From Oscillatoria sp. FACHB-1407 (GTDB taxonomy: Bacteria > Cyanobacteriota > Cyanobacteriia > Elainellales > Elainellaceae): DNA of 64,000 bases. Made by a program: the position numbers and the translations under genes. The number at the start of each line of letters is the position of its first letter. Positions within the stretch are counted from its first letter, which is position 1. Below the pieces are notes generated by a model. That model did no database searches and had not been told where the DNA came from. It saw only the letters and a program-made list of their open reading frames with translations. Shown piece after piece: positions 1-8,480 of the stretch. The stretch covers positions 62,001 through 126,000 of the forward strand of contig NZ_JACJSA010000019.1 of NCBI RefSeq assembly GCF_014697545.1. The letters run 5' to 3'.

Positions 1-162
1 CGCACCGAACCCGTGAATCAGGATGAGGGGATGTCCGCTACCTTTGACGGCATACCGGATGTTATAGCCACGCCACGTCCAGTTCTTAATCTCAAATGGA
101 GGGGCGATCGCGACGGTTTCCGTTACGTCTTGTACATCAGGAGTGGTTAAATCGGTAGTCAC
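1..162 (-). CDS. alpha/beta-fold hydrolase, N-terminal part (runs off the left edge)
   Basis: The 54 codons visible read from a GTG start at 162 leftwards out of the window. The segment WRGYNIRYAVKGSGHPLILI followed by HGFGA is the first beta strands and oxyanion-hole loop (HGxGA) of the alpha/beta hydrolase fold, as in the cyanobacterial hydrolases related to haloalkane dehalogenase and pheophytinase-like enzymes. The catalytic Ser, Asp and His lie outside the window, so the substrate cannot be inferred. The gene is divergent from the deacetylase-family gene at 291, with about 130 bases between them that presumably carry both promoters. The GTG start is the first possible start in this frame with the expected N-terminal length; I saw no strong ribosome binding site. 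Confidence 0.85.
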   Translation of the reverse strand, partial: MTTDLTTPDVQDVTETVAIAPPFEIKNWTWRGYNIRYAVKGSGHPLILIHGFGA

Positions 163-290
163 AGTTCTTCTTAAAACTTCTTAAACTAAGTTCATCATAT
201 AGCAATCCCTCAAAGCTGGGATGGGCGGTTTTCAACCCGTTCAACCCGCTTGAATTTTGACTTTTGGATTTACGATTTTGGCTACAGGTC

Positions 291-1193
291 ATGGATTTAC
301 CGCTGGTCTATCACCCCAACTACGTTGCACCACTCCCACCGGGTCATCGCTTTCCGATGCCAAAATTTCGCCTCCTGTATGAGCAGTTGTTAGCGGATGG
401 GGTGGCTCACCCTGGTCAGTTTCACACGCCAGAACTGCCACCCTTGGAGTGGATTGAGTTGGTACATATGCCAGAGTATGTTCGTGACTACTGCGAGGGC
501 ACGCTGGACGCCAGGGCACAGCGTCGAATTGGCTTACCGTGGAGTCCAGCTTTGGTGCAACGAACCTGTATCGCCGTTGGTGGAACCATCCTCACCGCAC
601 AACTGGCACTGGAGCATGGGTTAGCCTGCAACACGGCTGGGGGAACCCATCACGCCTTCCCCACTTATGGTTCCGGGTTTTGCATCTTCAACGACCTGGC
701 GATCGCTGCTCGTGTGATTCAAAAGCTGGGTTTAGCTCAGCAAATCTTGATCGTGGATCTGGACGTCCATCAAGGCGACGGCACCGCTTTCATCTTTCAA
801 GATGACCCCAGCGTATTTACCTTCTCCATGCACTGTGAAATCAACTTTCCGGGGACAAAGCAAACCAGTGATCTGGACGTGCCGCTGCCTGAAGGCATGG
901 AGGACGACGCCTATCTGCAAACCCTGGCAGCCTACCTCCCCGATTTGCTGTCTCAGGTTCATCCCGATCTGATTCTCTATGATGCTGGGGTGGATACCCA
1001 CTTGGGCGATCGCCTGGGCAAATTAGCACTCACCGACACCGGACTCTATCGCCGAGAGATGCAGGTTTTGAGTACATGCATTGCCGCTGGATATCCGGTT
1101 GCCTGTGTCATTGGCGGTGGCTACGCCGATGATTTGAATGCTCTGGTCTATCGCCATTCACTCTTACATCGAGCCGCCAGCAACGTCTATTGA
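291..1193 (+). CDS. histone deacetylase / acetoin-utilisation-type deacetylase family protein
   Basis: A 300-residue zinc hydrolase of the class I/II histone deacetylase (AcuC, acetylpolyamine amidohydrolase) superfamily, which removes acetyl groups from lysine or polyamine substrates. The diagnostic motifs are present in order: GGTHHAF at about residues 117-123 (paired active-site histidines), DLDVHQGDGTA at about 156-166 (zinc-binding Asp and His) and YDAGVD at about 240-245 (second zinc Asp). A glycine-rich IGGGY near the end is also typical. Length fits the family. An upstream TTG at 264 is in frame, but homologues usually begin near MDLPLVYHPNY, so I place the start at 291. Cyanobacteria have no histones, so the target is likely a small acetylated amine or a protein lysine; that part is inference. 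Confidence 0.9.
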   Translation: MDLPLVYHPNYVAPLPPGHRFPMPKFRLLYEQLLADGVAHPGQFHTPELPPLEWIELVHMPEYVRDYCEGTLDARAQRRIGLPWSPALVQRTCIAVGGTILTAQLALEHGLACNTAGGTHHAFPTYGSGFCIFNDLAIAARVIQKLGLAQQILIVDLDVHQGDGTAFIFQDDPSVFTFSMHCEINFPGTKQTSDLDVPLPEGMEDDAYLQTLAAYLPDLLSQVHPDLILYDAGVDTHLGDRLGKLALTDTGLYRREMQVLSTCIAAGYPVACVIGGGYADDLNALVYRHSLLHRAASNVY

Positions 1194-1465
1194 GGAAGGG
1201 GAGTAGGGAGTGGGACGTAGGGAGTGGGAGGACGAGAGAACAAGGCTTCTGGGTGTTGCTAAATGGAGGAATGATTGTCCTGAAATAGACATGAGCGAGA
1301 CGCTCACACTCCCTTCAGGCAGATTGTTTCAACTAGTGTGAGCATCCTGCTCGCGACGAGTGCTCACGACCCATTCATCCCCAAGCTCAGCAACACGGTT
1401 CCTATTTGCCCATTCACCCATCTACTCATCTACTCATCTACCCAGCCACCCGTCCCCCACTTCCC

Positions 1466-2053
1466 TCATCGCTGTGAGCTTACCATCTCAACAGTCTTAG
1501 TTGGTTTCCGCACGATCGCCCCACTAGAAGTACCACTCCGCGCGGTTCTAGGAGTTTTGGCAAGTTTTAGATCCATCACATCTTCGCCCAGTCCCAAGAC
1601 CCAACTCATCTCTTCGACCATCGTCTGGCGCGATCGATAGAAATCAAGCAATGCCAGTCCAATCCCGACTAACATCGCCCCTGTGCCCAACGCAAACAGC
1701 AGCAATGACCCGGTAATCAACCACTGCCAGTTCAGGAGCGATCGCAGCACGATCATAAAAGCACTGATTGACAGGAAAAGAACGGCACCATAGAGCGTCA
1801 GCAAGCTAAGGTAAATCGTTTGGTAGCGTTGGCGAAATTGTTGTAACTGGTTGCGAATTTGGTGGAGGCGATCGCCCCTTAACATCACCGCATGATTCAG
1901 CAACTCAAAATACTCTTGGTTTAAGCCCCGCAACCGATGGTGAATAGCAATATGTCGCACCGTGAGGACTCCCCATATCACCACACAGGTCGTCAGCATC
2001 AGAACCGAGTTCAGAATTAACTGGAGGAGTTGACTGGTTTGCTCAATGCTCAT
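1466..2053 (-). CDS. DUF2721 family membrane protein
   Basis: A 195-residue protein with an N-terminal hydrophobic helix (about residues 10-32), a basic and glutamine-rich cytoplasmic segment with RLRGLNQEYFELL and RGDRLHQIRNQLQQFRQRYQ, then two further membrane helices (about 80-104 and 113-137). This arrangement, with the conserved RYQTIYLS segment between helices one and two, is that of the DUF2721 family found widely in cyanobacteria and of unknown function. The C-terminal 50 residues are low-complexity and basic. It lies alone, upstream of the dnaN/oriC region and transcribed away from it. The 270 bases between it and the deacetylase gene hold only low-complexity repeats (a TCTACTCA tandem near 1422-1442) and small inverted repeats. 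Confidence 0.75.
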   Translation of the reverse strand: MSIEQTSQLLQLILNSVLMLTTCVVIWGVLTVRHIAIHHRLRGLNQEYFELLNHAVMLRGDRLHQIRNQLQQFRQRYQTIYLSLLTLYGAVLFLSISAFMIVLRSLLNWQWLITGSLLLFALGTGAMLVGIGLALLDFYRSRQTMVEEMSWVLGLGEDVMDLKLAKTPRTARSGTSSGAIVRKPTKTVEMVSSQR

Positions 2054-2080
2054 ATCACCTCACAAAGGAATGGGAATTGA

Positions 2081-2170
2081 ATAAGTTCGATATTTGTCAG
2101 GGGCGGGTTTTGCTGTCAAATCACATGGCAGGACGCAGACTGGTCTGCTAAACCCGTCCATACAGTTTGC
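2081..2170. repeat. dispersed repeat, family C, copy 1
   Basis: About 90 bases that match, in reverse complement, the segment at about 29670-29766. Shared blocks include GGGCGGGTTTTGCTGTCAAA and the stretch around GCAGACTGGTCTGC, and the match extends through TCCGCAAAC at one end and ATATCGAACTTAT at the other. The element contains inverted arms (GGGCGGGTTTAGCAGAC against GCAAAACCCGCCC), so its transcript would fold. It lies immediately upstream of the DUF2721 gene. Confidence 0.6.
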
Positions 2171-2420
2171 GGATTTATTAAATCCACGATTCAGAACAGG
2201 CATCGCCACAGATATAAGAAAACTGCACCCAAACGGACAGCGATCGCGATCGCCAACTGGTGTTTTAAGTGCCATTTATCAAAGTGGTACAATTGTACTG
2301 AATGATCCGACTTGAGACAACCCTCTTGAAATAGTTCTTTGCCCTCCCGTTGCAACCAATGAAGAATAAATTTTTGTGAATAAAGGTCAGAAGGTTATGA
2401 ACTTTTTCCCCAACTCACCC

Positions 2421-2615
2421 TGTGGAAAACCTGTGTTTTTCTGTGGAAAACCTGCTGAAAACTAGCGGAAAACAAGAGCTAATCAGTGGAATAAAGTGCC
2501 CAGTACATATGATCTGTGGGTAATTCTCCCAATTTTCCACATGTTTTCCACAGGCTGTCGATCGAGCAATGATTCAGTAGCTCGTGATCCCAACCTGTTT
2601 TCCACAGTTTCCACA
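2421..2615. other. oriC: probable chromosomal replication origin (oriC): DnaA-box cluster
   Basis: Five perfect copies of the 9-mer TTTTCCACA, the cyanobacterial form of the DnaA box, lie within 195 bases: two on the minus strand (2421-2429, 2442-2450) and three on the plus strand (2533-2541, 2544-2552, 2598-2606). A one-mismatch copy GTTTCCACA follows at 2607-2615 and a weaker TGTGGGTAA at 2515-2523. The boxes converge on an AT-richer centre. The cluster sits about 200 bases upstream of dnaN, where the origin of Synechococcus elongatus is also found; dnaA is usually elsewhere in cyanobacteria, and is not in this window. The intergenic gap from 2054 to 2823 has no other convincing gene. Confidence 0.8.
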
Positions 2616-2823
2616 TGCCCTACTACTACTGATCCGGATCTATTTTTTTCTAAGAGCCGTTCTTGATCACGAAACACGCATCGCTCAAAAATGGATTTGA
2701 ACCTTTTTAGGAAGGGTGTTACGATGACGTTCCAAGTACAATTCACAAAAGCCGATCGCCCCACCCTTAGTGTCGAATTCCTCTTAAATCTGCTCTAAAC
2801 ACCTAAATCTAGTTCCTCTCCCC

Positions 2824-4017
2824 ATGAAACTCATCTGCGCTCAAAACGAACTCAACACTCATCTCTCATTGGTAAACCGGGCAGTCCCTTCACGTCCCAG
2901 TCACCCAGTTCTAGCAAACGTGCTGTTGACCGCTAACGCAGATACTCAGTCTGTGAGTTTGACGGGGTTTGACTTAAGTTTGGGTGTACAAACTGGTTTT
3001 TCGGCACAAGTAGAAGAAGGAGGCACCATCACCCTACCTGCCAAACTATTGAGTGATATTGTCTCACGCTTGCCTGATGGCGAAATCACCCTTGAGATTG
3101 GAGATGGAGAGTCGCTAGCGACGCTGACTTGCGCTTCAGGACGATATCAAGTGCGGTTTGGCAACGAGGAATTTCCAGAACTGCCCACCGTGCAGGATGG
3201 TGGAATGGCTCATCTACCCGCAGAGGCACTGATCGAAGGATTGCGAGGTTCTTTGTTTGCAACCAGCACGGATGAAACAAAGCAGGTGTTGACGGGTGTG
3301 CATTTGACAGTCACAGCCGATGGTCTGGAGTTCGCCGCAACGGATGGGCACCGTTTGTCTGTTGTGCAAACCCTCAACTCCGATACAGAAACCCCTCCCG
3401 AAAAGCCTAGTAAAGCCAGTAAGAGCAAGGCAGACAGCAAAGCGGCAAGTGCCATTGAAGAGAAGCAAGAATTTGATGTAACCGTTCCGGGAAAAGCCCT
3501 GCGGGAGCTAGAGCGGATGTTGCAGTTACAACCCTCAGAGGCGATCGCCGTTCAATTTGACCAGGGTCAGTTGATTTTTGAGTGGGCAAATCAGCGTCTG
3601 ATTAGCCGTTTATTAGAGGGGCAATATCCCAACTATCGCCAACTGATTCCTCGACAATTTTCTCGCCAGATGACGGCTGAGCGGCGATTGTTGACCGGAG
3701 CACTGGAACGGATCGCCGTCATGGCAGATCAGAAAAACAGCATCGTCAAAATGAATTTAGATAGTGTTAAGCAAGAGGTCGTGCTGTCTGTTGATGCGCC
3801 AGATGTGGGGAGCGCACGAGAGGCGATCGCGGCTCAGATTTCAGGTGATGATTTAGAGATTGCCTTTAACGTTAAGTATTTGTTGGAAGGGCTAAAGTCA
3901 GTTACAACCTCTGAGGTACAGATGCAGTTTAATACCTCTACGAGTCCATCAATTTTGACCCCATTGGGTGGTCTAAAAATGACCTACCTCGTCATGCCTG
4001 TGCAAATTAGATCGTGA
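2824..4017 (+). CDS. dnaN: DNA polymerase III subunit beta (sliding clamp)
   Basis: The ring-shaped processivity clamp that tethers the replicative polymerase to DNA. The 397-residue protein begins MKLICAQNELNTHLSLVNRAVPSR and shows the family landmarks: the FDLSLGVQT strand, FPELP, the ATDGHRLSVV motif at about residues 172-182, the LLEGQYPNYRQLIP loop at about 262-275, and a C-terminal TYLVMPVQIRS in which MPVQI is the usual end. It is about 30 residues longer than the E. coli clamp because of a Ser/Lys/Ala-rich linker (about residues 190-215) between domains, a common cyanobacterial trait. Position next to a DnaA-box cluster supports the identification. It is transcribed away from the putative origin. 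Confidence 0.98.
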   Translation: MKLICAQNELNTHLSLVNRAVPSRPSHPVLANVLLTANADTQSVSLTGFDLSLGVQTGFSAQVEEGGTITLPAKLLSDIVSRLPDGEITLEIGDGESLATLTCASGRYQVRFGNEEFPELPTVQDGGMAHLPAEALIEGLRGSLFATSTDETKQVLTGVHLTVTADGLEFAATDGHRLSVVQTLNSDTETPPEKPSKASKSKADSKAASAIEEKQEFDVTVPGKALRELERMLQLQPSEAIAVQFDQGQLIFEWANQRLISRLLEGQYPNYRQLIPRQFSRQMTAERRLLTGALERIAVMADQKNSIVKMNLDSVKQEVVLSVDAPDVGSAREAIAAQISGDDLEIAFNVKYLLEGLKSVTTSEVQMQFNTSTSPSILTPLGGLKMTYLVMPVQIRS

Positions 4018-4079
4018 GACACTGGTTTTTATCTGGACTTAGTACTGTGATTCACAGATAGGGTTTGGAAATAAAACCA

Positions 4080-4130
4080 GGGGGGTGTGGGGGCGCAGCC
4101 CCAGCTAGGGGTTCTACCCCTGCACCCCAA
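4080..4130. repeat. dispersed GC-rich hairpin repeat (GGGGTGYAGGGG type), copy 1
   Basis: A 51-base palindromic element, GGGGGTGTGGGGGCGCAGCC at the left and ending CCCCTGCACCCC, with an internal GGGGTTCTACCCC hairpin. Related elements are at 26076-26124, 43859-43908 and 56959-57004, all intergenic and three of them just downstream of a gene. It may act as a terminator or mRNA stabiliser for dnaN; that is inference. The rest of the 600-base gap before the next gene is AT-rich. Confidence 0.6.
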
Positions 4131-4391
4131 ATTCCCACCCTTATTTACGACGAGTTGTACTTAGAGAATGGCTGAAAAGCCGCAGAGATCTCCCTTAACT
4201 CCCCTGAATAAGGAGGAAATTGGCTTTGTTTGAAAACGTAATGCTTACTCCTCAGCTATCTTCTCAGTTGGAATAAATCCAGGTATAAATTTTTTTAGAT
4301 GACAGATTGTCAATACTGAGATCTTTATCGATGGACTGCATTTAGAATAGAAGTGGTATTTGCGCGATCGCTCTAAGGGACTAGCAGCACC

Positions 4392-4571
4392 TTAATATCT
4401 ACCTGTTGACCTGTTTGACACAATCTGATCGTACTGGTAGCCCGTTCCCTTTTGAATCAAAATTAACTTGGTAATTTCTCCCCGCAGCGCGTGGGTCTGT
4501 GACAGAGCCTCGAATAGATTTAAATCAGTGGTGTACGCTACCTGAACACCATAGATAGAACTATTTAGCAA
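4392..4571 (-). pseudogene. possible remnant or small gene of unknown function
   Basis: An open frame of 59 residues on the minus strand, from a TTG at 4571 to a TAA at 4392. Its composition is protein-like rather than repeat-like, with a segment LFEALSQTHALRGEITKLIL followed by IQKGTGYQYDQIV. I do not recognise the family. It has no ATG and no evident ribosome binding site, and an in-frame stop lies just upstream of the TTG, so it looks more like the surviving end of a decayed gene than an intact one. It fills most of the otherwise empty gap between dnaN and the DUF3095 gene. Confidence 0.3.
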
Positions 4572-4621
4572 CTTTTAGCAACTTGCTGTGCTGTAAACGT
4601 GTATAGCGCACGTTTTTACCA

Positions 4622-5863
4622 ATGTTAAATGATGATTTTTATGCCAATCTACCCTATGTGGAAAATCTGGTAGATCTGACAGAACCAGATAATTTTGTTG
4701 CCGTACCTGACAACTGGTACGTCATTATAACGGATATTACAAATTCGACTCAAGCGATCGCCGCAGGAAAATATAAAGAAGTCAATCTGATAGGGGCTTC
4801 ATCCATTGCAGCTATTTTAAATATTGCAGGTAATATCGAAATTCCTTTTGTGTTTGGTGGAGATGGAGCAGAGCTACTCATTCCCTCCTCTTTACTAGCA
4901 AAAACTAAAGAGGTTTTAGTTGCAGTTCAACGGGTGGCGCGATCGCAATTTAATCTATATCTGCGTGTGGGAATTTTACCTGTTTCCGCTGTGATTGCAG
5001 CTGGATTTGAGGTTAAGATTGCCAAATTACGTGTGTCTGAAAACTACAGCCAGGTCTTAATTACAGGTGGTGGCATTGCCTACGCTACTGAATTTATTAA
5101 GGAATACAGCATCCCTGATATCTATCAACTGAGGCGACAAAGTAAATTGCTAAAAGCAGATTTTTCGGGACTAGAATGCCGTTGGCAAGATATTCCTAGC
5201 CGACATGAAGAAGTGTTGACGTTGCAGGTATTGGCGATCGCTCACAATCAGGAAAAGAATCATCAAATCTATCGCAATGTTTTGAACAAAATTCAACATA
5301 TTTATGGGTCAAGTCAAGACTTTCACCCAATCGTTCCGGGCTCTCTCAATTTGACCTTTCGCTCTAAAAATTTAATGGCGGAGACAAAGCTCCGGGCTGA
5401 TTCAGAAAAACGTTTAGCTAAGCCAATTTATCTATTACAAATTAAATTGGGAAACGTATTGGGTTGGCTGTTCATGTCCTTCAAATTAGTGTTAGATGGT
5501 GTGAACTGGGGGCTTTATAAAAAGACGGTAGTCAACGCCACAGACTATCAAAAATTTGATGACATGCTGCGGTTGGTGATCTCTGGCAGTGTCTCGCAGC
5601 GTGCCACCCTGCTTCACTATTTGAATGAGGAATATACCCGTGGGAGTTTAGTTTACGGGTTTCATATTTCAGATCGATTGTTAATGACCTGTCTCGTCTT
5701 TGAGCGTAACGGTCGCCAGGTTCATTTCATTGATGGGGCAGGTGGAGGATTTGCCGAAGCCGCAAAAGCGTTAAAGGAACGAATGCTACGGAAGTCTCTC
5801 AATTGGAGAACATTTCTCAAACTGATTCGATTGCGAAAAAGTGCAATTCCCTATAATCTGTAG
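4622..5863 (+). CDS. DUF3095 family protein (nucleotide-cyclase-like)
   Basis: A 413-residue protein whose N-terminal half carries IITDITNSTQAIAAGKYKEVN (first metal-site Asp and the S-T/K pattern) and FVFGGDGAELLIP, both resembling the metal-binding motifs of class III nucleotidyl cyclases. This pair is characteristic of the DUF3095 family. The C-terminal half is unlike catalytic cyclase domains and ends in a basic tail. There is no membrane segment or known sensor domain. Whether it makes a cyclic nucleotide is unknown; the Asp residues at both metal positions appear intact. Only 23 bases separate it from sfsA on the same strand, so the two may be cotranscribed. Confidence 0.75.
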   Translation: MLNDDFYANLPYVENLVDLTEPDNFVAVPDNWYVIITDITNSTQAIAAGKYKEVNLIGASSIAAILNIAGNIEIPFVFGGDGAELLIPSSLLAKTKEVLVAVQRVARSQFNLYLRVGILPVSAVIAAGFEVKIAKLRVSENYSQVLITGGGIAYATEFIKEYSIPDIYQLRRQSKLLKADFSGLECRWQDIPSRHEEVLTLQVLAIAHNQEKNHQIYRNVLNKIQHIYGSSQDFHPIVPGSLNLTFRSKNLMAETKLRADSEKRLAKPIYLLQIKLGNVLGWLFMSFKLVLDGVNWGLYKKTVVNATDYQKFDDMLRLVISGSVSQRATLLHYLNEEYTRGSLVYGFHISDRLLMTCLVFERNGRQVHFIDGAGGGFAEAAKALKERMLRKSLNWRTFLKLIRLRKSAIPYNL

Positions 5864-5886
5864 CGGATTGTTGCCTTTTTTCCATC

Positions 5887-6618
5887 ATGTCGCCTGACTG
5901 GATTTATCCCTATCCCACGCTTTATCCTGGAACCCTTATCAAGCGTTACAAACGATTTTTTGCTGATATTTGCCTAGAGGATGGGTCAATTGTCACGGCG
6001 CATTGCCCCAACACCGGACCGATGACTGGGGTCAACATTCCTGGGAATCGGGTGTTGGTGTCCCATAACCCCAGTCCCAAGCGATCGCTTGCCTATACCT
6101 GGGAGTTAATTGAGGTGATGGATGAGCAACCCATCTGGGTCGGTACAAACACTGCATTGCCCAATCGCGTGATTAAGGCTGCTTTAGTGGATCGTCTGTT
6201 TCCTTCACTGGGTCACTACAGCGAGATTCAGTCGGAAGTGCCCTACGGAGAGGACAAAAAGAGCCGGATTGATTTCCTGCTGACAAGTCAGGACGGTCGC
6301 TCCCCGATTTATATCGAGGTGAAAAACACCACTTGGGCGCAGAAACACGTTGCTCTGTTTCCCGATACGGTGACGACGCGAGGACAAAAGCACCTGCGAG
6401 AGTTGGCAGCACTGGTTCCTCATGCCAGGGCGGTGATGTTGTACTTCATTAATCGGGGTGATTGTACCCATTTTGCCCCCGGTGACACCGCTGATCCGGT
6501 GTATGGGCAATTGCTACGAGAGGCGATCGCCCTGGGTGTGGAGGTATTGCCCTGTCGGTTTGAGCAGAGCCAAACAGGGGTGCGGTATCTGGGGTTGGCT
6601 GAGATGGAGATACTCTAA
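5887..6618 (+). CDS. sfsA: DNA/RNA nuclease SfsA
   Basis: A 243-residue protein of the SfsA family, first described as a sugar-fermentation stimulation factor and now placed among PD-(D/E)XK-type nucleases. Visible landmarks are AHCPNTGPMTG at about residues 38-48, the nuclease core SRIDFLL followed by YIEVKNTTW (Asp, Glu and Lys of the active site, about 126-150), FPDTVTTRGQKHLREL and the C-terminal MLYFINRGDC. Length is normal. It follows DUF3095 closely and its stop overlaps the stop of the converging M61 peptidase gene by four bases, leaving no room for separate terminators. Confidence 0.93.
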   Translation: MSPDWIYPYPTLYPGTLIKRYKRFFADICLEDGSIVTAHCPNTGPMTGVNIPGNRVLVSHNPSPKRSLAYTWELIEVMDEQPIWVGTNTALPNRVIKAALVDRLFPSLGHYSEIQSEVPYGEDKKSRIDFLLTSQDGRSPIYIEVKNTTWAQKHVALFPDTVTTRGQKHLRELAALVPHARAVMLYFINRGDCTHFAPGDTADPVYGQLLREAIALGVEVLPCRFEQSQTGVRYLGLAEMEIL

Positions 6619-8423
6619 CGCAACGACGCTAACGAGCAGCCCAACCACCCAGCACAGTTTTGCTCCTGTACAGGAGTGGGGCGATCGACGGGCACAATTT
6701 GATAATTGGTTGGACGAGGTTCAGCTAGGGTGACTGAATAGGTTCTCAGTTCGTCCTGATGGAAGACAGTGAGTTCAATCGTGTCACCGGGGGCGTAGTC
6801 ACTGAGGCGATCGCTCCACTGGTCTGCCGAAACGCGCAAGCCATTCAACGCTAGCAGTTCATCGCCAATGTCAATGCCCGCTTGATGAGCCGGAGAGCCA
6901 GACTCTACAAATTTAATGGCTTCCCGTCCATGCTCGGTTTTCACCGTCATGCCGACAAACGGTGGTTGGTGATCCACTTTGTCTGCCACCAATTGCAAAC
7001 CAAACGGCTCCAGATAGTCGTTAAAGGGCAACTCTTCAACAGTGTGGAGGTAGCGGTGAAAGAAATCACTGAGGGATTTGTCGGCTACCGACTCAATCAC
7101 TCCCTGCAACTCGTCAGCCGTAAAGCCAATTTCAACCTGCCCAAACTGATGCCACATGCGCCGCATCACATCATCAAGCGATCGCTCATTGCCATGCCGC
7201 TCACGAATCAGTAGATCCAGCAAAAACGACACCATCTCGCCCTTGAGGTAATAGGACATTTGCGAATTATCGCTATAGGCATCGCGGCGATAGAGCTTAA
7301 TCCAGGCATCAAAGCTCGATTCGCTTAAGGGTTGCACCCGTCGCCCAGGAGTTGTGAGAAACCGGGTAATTTCCTTACTTAGGGCGCGGATGAACGTCTG
7401 AGCGTTGTAGATGCCTGCCCGAAACGGAATATTCAGGTCGTAATAGCTGGTCGTGCCCTCACTAAACCAGAGAGAAGGGGTGTAATTTTCGTTGTCGTAG
7501 TCAAAGACTTCCAACGCTTTAGGACGGATGCGCTTCACATTCCACAGGTGAAAGAACTCGTGGGCGACTAATTGCATGAAGCGGTTGTATTTGTCTTGAC
7601 TGCGGAAGCCAAAGCGAGAGTAGTTCAACGTGCAGGACGTCTTATGTTCTAACCCCCCAAACCCCTGAGAAGACAAATGCAGCAAAAACAGGTAGCGATC
7701 GTAGGGTAACCCACCAAACATCGACGCCTCAACCGCGATGATCTTTTGAGTGTCGGCAATGACCTGGTCTGCGTCTAAACTGCCCTGTCCCCAAACGGCA
7801 AGAGCATGAGGCTTTTGTAGTACCTCAAATTCGTAGAGTTGATGGCGACCAATCTCAAACGGGCTATCTACGAGGGTGTCAAAATCTGCTGCAACAAAGG
7901 TATTCGGTTCTCCGGCGATCGCTTCTAAAGGGGTCGCCACTTGCCAATCTGCGTGAGGAGGGGCGATCGTAATACGAATCAGATTTTTTTCAAACCCTGG
8001 TATGTAAAAGCACAATGCTGCTGGGTTAAAGTAACCGTGCGTCGCGTCAAGGTGATTGGTTCTAACGGTCAGTTCGTTGGCAAAGATGCGGTAACGCACA
8101 GTGATCTCAGAGAGATGACTAGTGTCAATTTGCCAGTGATTTTTGCTCAGCTTACGCCAAGTCAGCGACTGCTTCCCCTCAGCTTTAAAGTCTTGTAAGT
8201 GGCGGGCATATTCCCGCACCAAATAAGAGCCTGGAGTCCACACAGGCATCTTTAAATCCAGGACATCCGCATCCCATCCTTTGATCTGCAACGTCACCTC
8301 AAACAGGTGCGACTCCGGTTGCGGCATCGCGATCTGATAATGCAAGTCAAGCTGAGTACGCGATCGAGACGTTGGGCGGAGTTGAGTTGCTTCTGTCATG
8401 GGAGGGTGCTGCGAATGAACCAT
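6615..8423 (-). CDS. M61 family metallopeptidase with PDZ domain
   Basis: A 602-residue zinc aminopeptidase-like protein (glycyl aminopeptidase family). An N-terminal beta-rich domain (about 1-200) is followed by the catalytic part with HEFFHLWNVKRIRP (HExxH zinc motif at about 288-292) and the downstream Glu in LWFSEGTTSYY (about 320-330). A PDZ domain occupies about residues 490-570 (FVGMTV, SPAHQAGIDIGDELLALNG). No signal peptide is evident, so it is probably cytoplasmic. ATG at 8423 is preferred because an AAAGG lies nine bases upstream; an in-frame ATG at 8399 lacks a binding site. The start codon lies inside a perfect hairpin (see 8420-8441). Confidence 0.9.
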   Translation of the reverse strand: MVHSQHPPMTEATQLRPTSRSRTQLDLHYQIAMPQPESHLFEVTLQIKGWDADVLDLKMPVWTPGSYLVREYARHLQDFKAEGKQSLTWRKLSKNHWQIDTSHLSEITVRYRIFANELTVRTNHLDATHGYFNPAALCFYIPGFEKNLIRITIAPPHADWQVATPLEAIAGEPNTFVAADFDTLVDSPFEIGRHQLYEFEVLQKPHALAVWGQGSLDADQVIADTQKIIAVEASMFGGLPYDRYLFLLHLSSQGFGGLEHKTSCTLNYSRFGFRSQDKYNRFMQLVAHEFFHLWNVKRIRPKALEVFDYDNENYTPSLWFSEGTTSYYDLNIPFRAGIYNAQTFIRALSKEITRFLTTPGRRVQPLSESSFDAWIKLYRRDAYSDNSQMSYYLKGEMVSFLLDLLIRERHGNERSLDDVMRRMWHQFGQVEIGFTADELQGVIESVADKSLSDFFHRYLHTVEELPFNDYLEPFGLQLVADKVDHQPPFVGMTVKTEHGREAIKFVESGSPAHQAGIDIGDELLALNGLRVSADQWSDRLSDYAPGDTIELTVFHQDELRTYSVTLAEPRPTNYQIVPVDRPTPVQEQNCAGWLGCSLASLR

Positions 8424-8441
8424 TAAATGAGCCTTTAATGG
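8420..8441 (-). promoter_or_regulatory. hairpin enclosing the ribosome binding site and start of the M61 peptidase
   Basis: CCATTAAA (8420-8427) and TTTAATGG (8434-8441) are perfect inverted arms around a six-base loop. In the mRNA, AAAGG of the ribosome binding site lies in one arm and loop, and the AUG in the other arm, so the hairpin would occlude initiation. It could equally be a protein operator at DNA level. Confidence 0.45.
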
Positions 8442-8480
8442 TTTATTGTAGGCTCCACTACACGCAGTTGCCGAGGATCT

